Made by a program: the position numbers and the translations under genes. Under the pieces are notes generated by a model, which saw only the letters and a list, made by a program, of their open reading frames with translations, was not told the origin of the DNA and made no database searches. Source: Lomentospora prolificans (Eukaryota > Ascomycota > Sordariomycetes > Microascales > Microascaceae). From it: a DNA stretch of 64,000 nt. Positions 21,769 to 32,825 of this stretch are shown piece after piece. The stretch spans positions 1,550,001 through 1,614,000 of the forward strand of contig JARFXM010000005.1 in the NCBI GenBank assembly GCA_029532625.1, given 5' to 3'. Each line of letters starts with the position of its first letter. Positions within the stretch are counted from its first letter, which is position 1.

Positions 21769-23407
21769 ATGGTTCACCTTAATGTCGAGCTTACGGCCCC
21801 CAACGGCAGAACTTATACGCAGCCAACGGGACTGTTCATCAACAATGAGTTTGTCCCGTCCTCATCGGGGGAGACAATCACCTCCATTGACCCGGCGTGT
21901 GTAACTCCTGTGTTTTCTTAACCCAGCGAAGTTGACTACCTGGGATATATATTGACTTGACATCGCGTGCAGAACCGAGGATGAGATAGCCACAGTCCAA
22001 GCCGCAGCAGCGGAAGATGTTGACAAAGCAGTCCAGGCCGCGCATGCCGCACTTCACCACTCAGCGTGGAAGAAGTTGGCGGCTTCAGATAGGGGAATTC
22101 TCATGTATCGACTCGCCGAGCTCATCGAGACCAACAAAGAGCTGCTCGCTACCATTGATGCCTGGGATAACGGTAAGTCTCTCCGTGATGTACAGAGCAA
22201 ATAAAGGGCAGATGCTGACGATTGTCCAGGTAAGACCTATCAGGAAGCTCTAACAGGTGACTTGACGGAAGCCATCAGCGTTATTCGCTATTACGCTGGA
22301 TGGTGTGATAAGATATACGGGCAGACGATACCTTTACCAAACAAACTCGCCTATACCATCCGCCAACCTATTGGCATAGTGGGTCAGATCATCCCTTGGA
22401 ACTACCCTCTTTCCATGGCGACATGGAAACTCGGCCCCGCGCTAGCATGCGGGAATACGGTGGTTATCAAGGCAGCTGAACAGACACCACTGAGCATCTT
22501 GGTTCTCGCAACCTTGATCAAGGAGGCAGGTTTCCCGCCAGGCGTCGTGAACGTCATCAACGGCTTCGGCAAGGATGCTGGTGCGGCTCTTGTCCAGCAT
22601 CCTCTCGTGGACAAGATTGCATTCACGGGCTCCACCGCCACGGCAACCCAGATAATGAAGATGGCCTCTGCCACTCTCAAGAACATTACCTTAGAGACTG
22701 GTGGCAAATCGCCGCTGCTGGTGTTTGAGGATGCAGATCTGGATCAAGCCGTCAAGTGGTCGCACATGGGAATCATGTCCAACCAGGGCCAGATCTGCAC
22801 AGCCACCTCTCGAATTCTTGTCCAAAAGGGAATCTATGATAAGTTTGTGACACAGTTCATAGAAAAGGTGAAAAGCACTAGCAAGGTCGGGAACCAATGG
22901 GATCCCGAAACCTATCAAGGACCCCAGGTCACGAAGCAGCAGTATGATCGTGTTCTCGCCTATATCGAGTCTGGCCGAGCATCCGGGGCAACAGTTGTGT
23001 CAGGAGGGAAGCCAATCACCAACATTGGGAACGGCAAAGGATATTTCATTTCGCCGACGGTATTTACTCACGTGAATCAGGATATGCCAATCTGGCGGGA
23101 GGAGATATTTGGACCCGTAGTTGTGATTGCTGAATTTGGTGAGGAGGAAGACGCCGTCCGGAGTGCCAACGACACGACCTATGGTCTCGGTGCAGCCGTG
23201 TTTACGACTAATTTAGAGAGGGCTCACCGCGTGGCGAGCGAGATTCATGCGGGCATGGTCTGGATAAACAGCAGCCAGGATTGTGACCCAAGAGTTCCCT
23301 TTGGTGGCGTGAAGCAAAGCGGTATTGGGCGGGAACTTGGTGAGGCAGGTTTGGAGGCATACTCGCAGATCAAAGCCGTGCACATCAACATGGGAAACCG
23401 GATATAG
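21769..23407 (+). CDS. NAD(P)-dependent aldehyde dehydrogenase
   Basis: Oxidises aldehydes to carboxylic acids (ALDH superfamily, class 1/2 type), cytosolic or mitochondrial. Exons 21769-21896, 21973-22172 and 22230-23407, with introns of 76 and 57 bp, giving 501 aa, the usual length. The first intron uses GTGTGT as donor. Seen: PWNYPLSMATWKLGPALACGN region for cofactor binding, GSTATA turn (FTGSTATATQI), catalytic general base Glu265 in LETGGKSP, nucleophile Cys299 in NQGQICTA, EEIFGPV, and the C-terminal PFGGVKQSGIGRELG. The motif LETGGKSP replaces the more common LELGGKSP, so it may be a paralog of the main acetaldehyde enzyme rather than AldA itself. No targeting peptide is evident (MVHLNVELTAPNGR). 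Confidence 0.95.
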
Positions 23408-24034
23408 TCCTGAATTTTGAAAACTTGTTCTCGAATCGGTAGGAGTTTAGTTGGCCGAAGTAAACCAAGAAGGATGCTGTTTTAATGGTATTTGCTCTAT
23501 TAATTCTACTCCTTTTTCGGTACATTTTGACATAGTATTGGCAGTGCTTTTCTATTTATTTCTATTTTTTATTTTTATGTTTTTTCTTACCCTTTTATTT
23601 GAACTGTAGTTGACCATAGTTGAAGAGTTAACTCGAACACACTTAAAGAAAGGTGCCTGGACAGGACTCAGGGCCAGCAGGTGGAGCAATTAATAGCCAG
23701 CATATTCTTGAGATTTACACGAAACGTCTTTACAGGGAGAGACCATCCCCAGGCCAGATGAGCTAATAATACCGCTAATCAAATATGGCGAACTGCCAGG
23801 CGGTGGTGGTGGTTATGTCAGCAATTCCTCGTTACTTTGGGGGTATGGTGTTGCCCTGGGCGACCATCGCTTGACAACAAGCGGATTCCAAACTTAGAAC
23901 AACCCCCCTCCAATCCAAACCCTCCAATACCAGTCTTTCGTCTATGCAGCAAGGTTCAGGGAACATTCATCCCACTCGCGATTCTCCAATTGAGCTTGCC
24001 TCCCGTTTGCATCAAGCAAGAAACGTCACCTAAA
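23408..24034. other. Intergenic
   Basis: ALDH 3' region (T-rich at about 23545-23590), then the kinase leader. No gene seen. Confidence 0.5.
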
Positions 24035-25083
24035 ATGGCGGCCACGATGGTCCAACATGTCACCGAGTTCGCCTCGGTGCCTTCCCCCGAATCGCAGCTC
24101 CTCAAGTTCTCCTGCCTCAACCGAATCCCCGCGCCGCCCACGTCGAAGCCAATGTTCCCGGGCATCCCGACTCCACGAAGCTCGCAGGATGGCGCAGCCA
24201 AGCCCGTTGATCTCAGCAGACATCTCCATTTGGGCATGTTTGAGATTGGACGGCCGCTCGGCAAGGGCAAGTTTGGTCGTGTTTACCTCGTCAGGCATAG
24301 GCCGTCGGGTTACATTTGCGCGCTCAAGGTCCTAAACAAGATCGAGATCTGTCATGACGGCGCCGAGGTGCATGTTCGTCGAGAGATCGAGGTCCATAGC
24401 AACCTCAAACATCCAGGTATCATCTCCTTTTACGGCTGGTTCCACGACAGGAGGCGCATCTTCTTGCTCATCGAGTACGCCTCGGGCGGCGAGCTATACA
24501 AGACCTTGAGAAAGGAAGGACGCTTCTCCGAGAGGCGAGCAGCGAAATATGCGGCGCAGGTCGCCGAGTCGCTGCGGTATCTACACTCGAAGAACGTCAT
24601 GCATCGCGATCTCAAGCCTGAAAATATTCTCATCGGGCTTCACGGTGAGATGAAGCTGGCCGATTTCGGATACAGCGTGCACGCGCCGAGTAATAGGCGA
24701 GAGACGCTCTGCGGCACCCTCGATTACCTCCCTCCCGAGATGCTCCGACCGGGAAGGCCGCAATACAACAAGGCCGTCGATCAATGGACCTTGGGGGTCT
24801 TGACATACGAGTTCTTGACGGGGGAGGCGCCTTTTGAAGACTCGCCGATGATGACGAAGAGGCGTATCGTCAAGGGCGATATGAAGCCTTTACCGTCGAC
24901 AATATCGGCGGAGGCAAAGGACTTTGTCCATTCGGTAGGCGGCTAAGATTTTCTCTCGTCGGCAGATTCGCCCTATACTAACGTAGTGAAACACAGCTTC
25001 TTACCCTCGACCCGGCGAGGCGGATACCATTCGAGAAGGCGCTTAACCATCCTTGGATTTTGAAGCATTGCCAGCGAACTTAG
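24035..25083 (+). CDS. Aurora-type serine/threonine kinase
   Basis: Two exons, 24035-24934 and 24997-25083, intron 62 bp with a CTAAC branch site; 328 aa. Aurora kinases drive chromosome segregation as part of the chromosomal passenger complex. Seen: glycine loop GKGKFGRVYLV, lysine in CALKVL, RREIEVHSNLKHP, HRDLKPEN catalytic loop, DFGYSVHAPSNRR, activation segment ETLCGTLDYLPPEM, APE-region replaced by PPE as in Aurora, and PFEKALNHPWI near the end. The APSNRR...TLCGTLDYLPPEM signature is diagnostic for Aurora. Departures: DFGY instead of DFGW, VDQW instead of VDLW, and an N-terminal extension of only about 70 residues. These suggest either a divergent orthologue or a second Aurora-like paralog. 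Confidence 0.9.
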
Positions 25084-25825
25084 TCTAGACTACAGCGGCG
25101 GCCGATTTGCCTTTCATACCCGACGAACAGATATCTGTCCAACTGGGTGACGAGATGGTGAGGCTCTCGCTCCGTGTAATATTGCATTGATTGTATGAGT
25201 AAATGGTGTTTGGTAAAGCCAGGGCATTTGGCAGGCGTTTGGGAATTTACGGTGGCATGGGCTGTATTATTGAACAACTTAGACGCAATACATTGTCATT
25301 TTGCGAGCAATTTATGCAGCACTGAGGCCATAGTTGGGTCGTTGGGCGCTCCGGTAATAAAAACTGGCATGTTTGCCTAATCCCGCTCAGCTGGACTAGT
25401 TGTGGCTCCACGGACAGGCCCACGTCACCACCACTCTAATAAGGCTGCGCTGCGTGGTGAACTTTGCTGAGCTGGCAGGCGCGAATGCCAAGCTGGAGGC
25501 GCAAAAAAATTGGGTGGCAAGGGCCAGGGATTGGGAGCCCTGCTAGCTTGTGTTCTGGGTGGTTGGTCTGGCCCCCTGTAAATCACGTGATGCAATGTGT
25601 TACTTCGTAGCTGCAGGAAGCCGTCACCAGCCTCCCGCCTTCACGGATTTTGCAGGGAGAGCGACACAATTCAAAAGGAATGAATTGTCCATGGCCTGAT
25701 GATCTCTTCCATCCTTTCTCTTCTTTCTATCAAAGAAGCGAAGGCGGCAATTACTCCTTTCTTTTTTTCTCTGCCTTGATCGCCATCAATCTCTCACTAC
25801 GCGGACACTTTTCACCTTTCGCACC
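25084..25825. other. Intergenic
   Basis: No supported gene. A pyrimidine-rich stretch at about 25700-25800 precedes the GPI-type gene and looks like its promoter and leader. Confidence 0.5.
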
Positions 25826-26455
25826 ATGAAGACCACTTCGGCCCTAATTCTATTAGCGACAGCGGCACTCGCCGCCGCTTCAGATGCGCCGTGCACCAAC
25901 GAATCGTGTACGTCACTCTGCAACGCGACCCCTTCTTGCATGTCGACGCTCTTCGACCCCGAAACGGCGCAATGCTATACCTTCTCCTGCGTCCTCAACA
26001 ACTACTCGAAGCCGTCCAAATATCTCGGGTACCAGAAGCCCGGCGCGACGTACCCATGCCCTGCGGATCAGCCTATCCCTGGCGAACCCCAAACCCCGCC
26101 TGCTACGCAGCCGACCGCAAACGAAGATACCCCCGCGGCAGAACCCACAAGTGCTGCTACTGCCCCTACGCCCGCCCCTGCTCCCAGTGGTGATGCGTCC
26201 AGCTCACTCGTAACGGTTCCTCGTCCTTCTCCGACCGAGGAGTCGGGCGACGATGGTACCCAGACCACAGGGTCCTCGAGCAGCCCTACTGCAGGGTCCG
26301 GCGACAGCAGCGATGACAGTGGAAACAACGATGGTGGAGCCGACGAGACGTCCGACCCTGCTGCCCCCACTATAGTCCTTGACGGTGCGGCAGCCAGGTC
26401 GATGGCTCCGGCATCGCTGTTTGTTGCACTTGGGCTCGCGATGGTCCTTTTTTAG
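25826..26455 (+). CDS. Secreted, probably GPI-anchored cell-wall protein
   Basis: Single exon, 209 aa. Signal peptide MKTTSALILLATAALAAASD. Head domain about 20-85 with seven cysteines and the arrangement CNATPSC...F.....QCYTFSC, which loosely resembles a short PAN/apple-like fold (weak). From about 90 to 185 the chain is Pro/Thr/Ser/Ala-rich, then Gly/Asp/Ser-rich, expected to be heavily O-glycosylated. It ends with a small-residue site (LDGAAARS) and a hydrophobic tail SLFVALGLAMVLF, which is the layout of a GPI-attachment signal. Function unknown; a structural or adhesive wall protein is likely. Seven cysteines leaves one unpaired, which is unusual for an extracellular domain. Confidence 0.85.
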   Translation: MKTTSALILLATAALAAASDAPCTNESCTSLCNATPSCMSTLFDPETAQCYTFSCVLNNYSKPSKYLGYQKPGATYPCPADQPIPGEPQTPPATQPTANEDTPAAEPTSAATAPTPAPAPSGDASSSLVTVPRPSPTEESGDDGTQTTGSSSSPTAGSGDSSDDSGNNDGGADETSDPAAPTIVLDGAAARSMAPASLFVALGLAMVLF

Positions 26456-28273
26456 ACGTGGATCCGGGCTTTGATCCTTACTGCTCGCTGTTTGCTGGAC
26501 CCCGGCTTGGCAGCACAGGATGAAGGCAACCATGCGGTTGATGGTTAATTGCACTGGGATACGGCGTGTTAATGATGATTTAACGGACTTTTCCTTTACC
26601 TACTGAATGGCGGATAGAAGGCGTTTGGTCACGATATTGTTATTACTGATCAAGGTAAAATTACGAAAATAGGAGAGGCGCAGGCAAATGATCGATTAAT
26701 GGAGGAGAAGCGAAGACCACGATGCGGTAAAATGAGCATCTTTACTCCTTAAGGCCACGGCGAGTCGCCTGATTTAGCTTTAGAACTTATGCGATAATAA
26801 TTGATCCCATCGAGCCCTACCAAGGCTGACATTCAACCATAACCATTTACGCTCCACGCTGCCGTCTTGTGTCGTCTCGTATCGTCCTGTCACTTGGGAA
26901 ACAGCCAAACGCCCATCACAAAAGGACAGGCCGGCCTTGGTACTGGCTTTGACCCGATATGAGGATAGACAGGAGTGATCAGTATTTGCGCCGTCGCAGC
27001 CTCTGATCTCGTCCATTCCGGGGTTTTCCTCAACCGGACCCACGTCGATCCGTCTCGTTGGCTTCCGGGAAATAAGAACCTTGTTGTCATTGGGGATCCC
27101 CTTGGGTTCCAGAAAAGATACCAAGGCGGCTAGGTGACGATACGATGGCCTGGATGGCTGGCTGCAGCTCAACACCGCCAAGCCATCCTACAACGTAAAT
27201 CAGGTATCCTTACAGCTCCAAAGTGCGAAGTACAAGCCAAGAGCACTGCGGGCCGAGACCCAGGGAGGCAACTTTGGCACTCGCCAATACACGATGGCGC
27301 TTGACACCGTCGCGGGAATGGGTTGCCGATTTTCTTCTTGTCCCTTCTAGACTTTTGGTTGTGCCCCTGTTTCAGAAGTTGGGGAAGAGGCAGGCAGCCA
27401 GGCCATTGGATGTTATAGCCAGCGGGAATGACCGGCAAAAAGGCACCATACTACATTGATTTTTGCTTAGTGATTTGCAGTGGCGCTGCCAGCCCTGCCC
27501 CTCGATGAAGGACCGCTCAGATGAAGATTGCATCAGTGGACAGGAGCAAGAGTTCCATATGACATTGACGTTGAAGTCTAAATTCCTTGCATCATCAATT
27601 GTGATGATACATCTAGGCTCCTGGGCGAAATTCCCACCAAAGTAATAAAGCCCTTTTTTACACTACGAGTCGACGCGAAAATAATCTACCGAGCTCCCGA
27701 TGCCCATAAAAAAAATGCCATTATTTCTCTGCCAAACCCAGTTGTCCGCGGTGATCAGCGTTATTCAACCCTCTTTCGATGTGCACAGAGAGCGCAAATC
27801 CTGTTTTATCCGGCGTCGCTCAAACACTTTCCCCAGACCATGAAACGCCTCCCGCTCCTGTCTGTAACAGAATCCACCCACACAAAAAGTCCAGCCCCCA
27901 GGGCGGCCCCTTTCCCCCAACTCATGCCCAAGGATGATCCAAAGTCGTGCACTTGTCAGCGTCGGGGGAATTGTTGGCGGGAGGGCTGTTAGGAAGAAGA
28001 GAGTGCAATATCTAGCCAGGACAACCCTTCCAAATCAGCCCCCAAGCAACTCTCCCGGAATACGGGACTTACACCTTAACAACATCACTTAACAGCACCA
28101 TTTCATTTTTTTTCGGAGGTTTCTTCAGTTGAAGGAACAATATAATGAGCTATTCCCAATAGTCCACAGTCCTCCGAATACGTTTTTTTTTCTTCTTCTT
28201 TATTCTTTTCTAATATAATCCACGGTTCATCTTTCTGTTCGTCTCGCCGTTTTCACAGCTCGAGCCGGCCGCC
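26456..28273. other. 1.8-kb intergenic region
   Basis: No gene recognised on either strand. The last 100 bases hold a T-rich tract (about 28183-28210) and TTTTCACAG at 28250-28258, a possible 3' splice site just before the next ATG. Confidence 0.5.
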
Positions 28274-29071
28274 ATGTCTTTCCTCGGAAACCTTCTCAGC
28301 GGTGTTGGTAACACGGTTGGCGGTGTAGGCAATACAGTAGGCGGCGTAGGCAATACGGTCGGTGATGTTGGCGGTCTTCTCGGAGGCAATGTGGACACTC
28401 CTGCGAACAACGCTGCCGACGACAACAACAATAACGATGCGACTGGCGACGCCGCTGACACCAATGCCGCCGATGATACCCCTCCTAACAACGGCCTCAT
28501 CAATGTCGACCTCGGCGACCTCCTTGGCGGCGGTGAAGCGACGCCAGCAGCTCCTAGCGCGGCGGCCTCGACCACCCTCGTAGCACTTCCAACTGAGGAC
28601 GCAGACCCAACGACATCCGCAGAACCCACGCCCACACCAGACGCTTCCGTTACGCCCCAGACTACGCTCGTCACCAGGCCATCTGCGACGCCAGCCACCC
28701 AGATTCCTCAAGAGTCCCCGGCAGCAGAGGTCCAAACGCCTGCCGGTACAGTCACGCCCGACGCAGTCGATCCTACTCAGTCGACTACTGCCCTTCCAGC
28801 CTCGGATGATGGCTCGTCCATGCCTAGCAACCTTATCCCCATCGTCGGCGCTTCTGCCGGTGGCCTCTTGCTCATCATCATCATCGCCATCATCATGACG
28901 ACGAGGTACAGGAGGAGAAGGTGGCCCTTCGCCAAGCGTGACAACTTCGACCGACTTGACGACGAGCTAGAGACGACTGAGACGTCCAGCAGCGGATCCA
29001 AGTGGGATCCGTCTAGGGTTGGTCCTGGAGCAAGCCGGATTAGCAGGTTCATGGCGAACCGCAGCCAATGA
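28274..29071 (+). CDS. Single-pass membrane protein with GVGNTVG repeats
   Basis: 265 aa from an ATG in a strong Kozak context (GCCGCCATG). N-terminal glycine-rich repeat: the heptad GVGNTVG occurs three times in tandem after MSFLGNLLS, ending in DVGGLLGG. Then an Asn/Asp-rich stretch, a second GDLLGGG block, and a long Pro/Thr/Ala-rich region (about 95-185) typical of glycosylated ectodomains. One transmembrane segment, IPIVGASAGGLLLIIIIAII, is followed by TRYRRRRW and a short charged cytosolic tail. The layout recalls fungal wall-stress sensors (Mid2/WSC style), but there is no signal peptide in this model. An AG acceptor 15 bases upstream is in frame, so an upstream exon could supply one. 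Function unknown. Confidence 0.8.
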   Translation: MSFLGNLLSGVGNTVGGVGNTVGGVGNTVGDVGGLLGGNVDTPANNAADDNNNNDATGDAADTNAADDTPPNNGLINVDLGDLLGGGEATPAAPSAAASTTLVALPTEDADPTTSAEPTPTPDASVTPQTTLVTRPSATPATQIPQESPAAEVQTPAGTVTPDAVDPTQSTTALPASDDGSSMPSNLIPIVGASAGGLLLIIIIAIIMTTRYRRRRWPFAKRDNFDRLDDELETTETSSSGSKWDPSRVGPGASRISRFMANRSQ

Positions 29072-29967
29072 GTAACGACAGCAGGGACAGGGTGTTCCAG
29101 CTAGTCTGACACTCATTCTCATACACGGGATAAGGGTTCATGACCGAGTTTTACCTGTATTCTTTTTATATCGTGTGAAGATCAGGGGCTGGGCCGCTGG
29201 TTTCGAAATCACATCAAAAGACTTCACTTCGACAAATTTTTGGAAATCATGAGAAGATTGGGATTAAGAATGACGCCAGCACCATGGGCTGATTTCATGA
29301 CGACGGCGTTCTGGCATTTGCGTATTTCGGGATTTTCATTTCCTCAGCCTTGATGCGCATTGGAAGAGTCCTCGGTACAAAAGAGTCAATGTTACAACTC
29401 GAAATGAGTAGTACAGGTAGATAGCACAAAAAATTGGCATATATCCAATGGCCGCTTATCCTGATGATATAATCAACTGAAGATGGGAGGCCGTTACCGC
29501 CGAACTACTTTGAGAGAATACTTGACTTGCGAAGGCTAGCTGCGACATGTGACTTGCTGCTCGTCATAAAGGCTTGATCCTCTTTGACACATCGCCAGCT
29601 AGGCGGGCCGGCCCTTGTCGCGACATGGTGTTGGCCCAAGATAGCTGCCTAGGGCTGAAGTGTATAATCCATCAGAAGTACATCCTAAGCCCTGATTGGT
29701 CGTGCCAATACATGAGATGTGATGAGAGGCCCAGTTTCCGGCCGCGAGAAGTCACTCGGTTGGCCTCTTGCATGGAAGCATCAGTCACCACCAACTCAAG
29801 CTGAAAAAGCCACCCGCAGTCGCCGTAGCCTGATGACTCCTCGTCTGTGATATATCTAGCAGTTACCTTTAAAAAGGCTCGAATTACTGCACGGTTGATT
29901 CATCGATAATGTCTCGCTCGTACTTTTTGTATATTGCGATAATTTACTCAAGAATTTTAACTGAGCC
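29072..29967. other. Intergenic
   Basis: No supported gene. A short frame at 29574-29804 has no features of interest. Confidence 0.5.
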
Positions 29968-32223
29968 ATGACCGGTGACACTCCGACTCCGCTAGTGGCC
30001 GAGGGACCCACAATACCCTCCGTCTCCTGCGCCAAGAATATTGCGCTCCTTCGGTTCCTCCACGAAATACCGGAACTTCCCACACGCAATCAGCGCAACC
30101 GTGTACCTTTTCGAGATGAGGATTACCAGCTTCCTTTCGACCGAGAGAGACAGCTTGCAGGGATACTGGCCTTTCTGTCCCGCGTCAAGGACGACCCATA
30201 TCGAGTCCCCGCAATATCGCTGCAGGAATGCCCGAAAGGCCGCTCCGTCAACGTTCTTATCGCCGTCAATCGCAAAAGTGCTGCGGACGGAAAGGTTGCA
30301 GTCCAAAAGATTGTGGATGGGTTCCAACGTATCTTTGAGCCACTTCGCGGGGCAGGTAAAGGTGAGAAAGTCTGTTCCTAGAGCCATATTACATATTGTG
30401 AAGCTAACGCCCTTGACTCATTAGACGACGACTACGAAGTCCGGGATCGAGTGTTCGATGCCATCGTACCCATGTGCTTGGACCGTATAGTCGAGCGCCT
30501 GAGGCCCAATAAGAGTTGGAAGGCTAGCGAGAAGAAGAAGAAGCCGATCAAAGAACTCTTACAAAACGCCATGAAGGCCCTACGGAATAACAATAAGGTC
30601 CCCGTTTCTTCACGAGCGGCTGCCAAAGAATTTTTGGAGCGTGCAAGAGCGGCGCTGCGTCAAGTATCCGTATGGGACAACCACAGGGTTGTCCCTGAAA
30701 TGAAGGCACTCATACGTAAGATACATTCTTTGAAAAACGTGCCAGAGTTCGCACGCATCGTTGCCCTTGTGCCGAATGGTGTCCAGCTAGAATATATGGT
30801 TACGAAGGTGTCGCGGTATCTGGAGGCAGCGAAGTACCTTAGTCGAACCGCAATGAAGTACCCCATCGCCCGGAGGATGGTCCCTGTCGCGGTGGATCTT
30901 CCAGCCACGATACTGAATGAGAAACCATCGCAGGATGTTCCTGCAGACATCGATACTACGCTCAACCGGCTCCATCAGGATAAAAAGTCTCGAAAGGCTA
31001 TCTATCGCCTACTGGAAGTTAGGGAAGAAAACGCACAGCCTCAGTTTCACAAATATTTCGAAACTGCCCTCAACAAAGTAACTGTCCATGCAGAGATCCA
31101 AATCCTCGCATATTGTGATCTAAACGGACGCGGTCGATATCCTCGGGTTGTATGCTCGAGTAAGAAAGCTTGCTACCTATGCAACCAATTCATCACTTTA
31201 CATGGCAAGATATATACTCCATATTGTCACGGCAAGCTATATATTCACTGGCGACTGCCCAACTTTCCATCGCGGGACATGAAGCTGCCCTTTAGCGCTA
31301 GGCTCGAACAAGTCGGGATGAAGAGCTTGAAGACTATGCACCGAGAGAACAAGAGGATTAAGCATCCCGATCCCACGGAGAGCGCGTGCCATACTCTCTT
31401 GCTCTCAACAACGACCCTTTCCGGGGGCTCGAGCACTAGTAATTCTCGTGACGAATCTGAGCGTGCCGAGGCTACATCATTTATATTAGCGGAAAGCGGA
31501 GGATCCTTCAGAAGTCTAGAGGGCCGGCAATCTGACTCTGGCAACTGTAATCCCGAACAAGCTCCAAGCCGAAGTGAAAACGAACCCACCGAGCCAGTTC
31601 TAGGAGGTGAATGCCCTGCCAACCAAGAGCCCCAATACCGTACTCTAGGGGTCCGATCTGCCACTCATCAGCCAGAGTTCGATTCAACTTCTCAGTGCGA
31701 GGACGGGAGGAAAGAATCAAATAGCATCGAAGATGGAGGGGATCTCCCCATTGTTCTCATTTCTCCACCCAGTCCCTCTCTTCCTTCGCCTACTCCTCCG
31801 TCCAGCCCTACTCCTCCATCCACAAGCCCCAAGGCCCTATCGAAACATGGCGCAATAAGTAATCGCTTTCATAGTAGCGGTAGTACCCACGAGATACGTC
31901 GTGGCGGCATAAACCCTCACCGCCACCAAGGGGGCCTACTGGACTTCTTGGTCGAGTATCCAAGGGATTTAGATCCAGAAATTGAGGATGAAGACTGCAT
32001 GCGGACTCTACATTATAGCCTAAGTTGGCTTGATACGGAGGAACAGCAAAAGCTACGGTCGAAAGACAATGTCTGCATCATCACAGCCGAGACATTAGAC
32101 TCAGAATTATCCGTTTCGCTGGATAAATATGTCGAGAAAACTATTTACATATCTAGTGGCGACTCCATTCTCCAAGTTGTTTTATTCCCAGGAGACCAAA
32201 GGACGGAGTTAGCTAGTACATGA
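29968..32223 (+). CDS. OTT_1508-like deaminase domain protein
   Basis: Large protein with a zinc-dependent nucleoside or nucleic-acid deaminase fold of the OTT_1508-like type (Pfam OTT_1508_deam), found in many fungi and in bacterial toxin systems. Two exons: 29968 to 30355 or 30361, and 30425-32223; both donor sites keep the frame (728 or 730 aa). Seen: helical N-terminal half (about 1-330, no named domain); VHAEIQILAY with zinc-binding His and catalytic Glu at about 353 and 355; KKACYLCNQF with Cys381 and Cys384; then HGKLYIHWRLP, characteristic of this family. After about 440 the chain is Ser/Glu-rich, with a Pro/Ser tract (PPSPSLPSPTPPSSP) and a folded-looking tail ending in SGDSILQVVLFPGD. 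All catalytic residues are present. Substrate unknown. Confidence 0.85.
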
Positions 32224-32825
32224 AAAGAATAGTTATATACCCTCGATACTTACGTCATTGCGGAACACCGCATGGGCCCTTGATTTCCCGTTGTATCTTG
32301 CTGTGCTCATTGATCGATGTGCGCTTGAGGCGACTCATATCCCGGCCTTATTCGTATGCATAACTGCCTCAATACTAAGGTAAAGATTATATCCCATAGA
32401 TCCTTTTCATTACCTCTCAGCGCCACAGGAAGTGGCCGAAATTAGTACCAGTAATCATCTTCCGGGCATCTCTATGAATGCCACGTCTCTTGGAGCCCAG
32501 TACGGTTTCGACGAATGATGATGTGGCACACGAGATACAGATCTTGGACAAAAAGAGTGAAATGAATGAACACACGGTCACCACTGATCGACCTCACAGC
32601 TAGCCCTACCCGCACATTGCATGTGTTCTAATGGTCCTGTTTAGTCTGTTAAGGCCGCCAATCATCCACGCCGACATTGTAAGCTCTGTCCCGTGGCAGG
32701 AACCATACGACACGACCAGTTCACAAGAAACATCAGCCAACCAGCTGAAGTGATTCTCAGTTGAGACTGCCAACTCAGGGGTTGCAGTAGTAGAGGAATG
32801 CTTCCTTGACGTATTTTTCCAAACA
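32224..32825. other. Intergenic
   Basis: No supported gene between the deaminase and the decayed DUF2235 gene. Confidence 0.5.

Noticed and set aside
28210..28735. Long minus-strand frames opposite the membrane protein gene
   Set aside because: They are Ala/Gly/Val or Arg/Gly-rich shadows of the low-complexity plus-strand gene.
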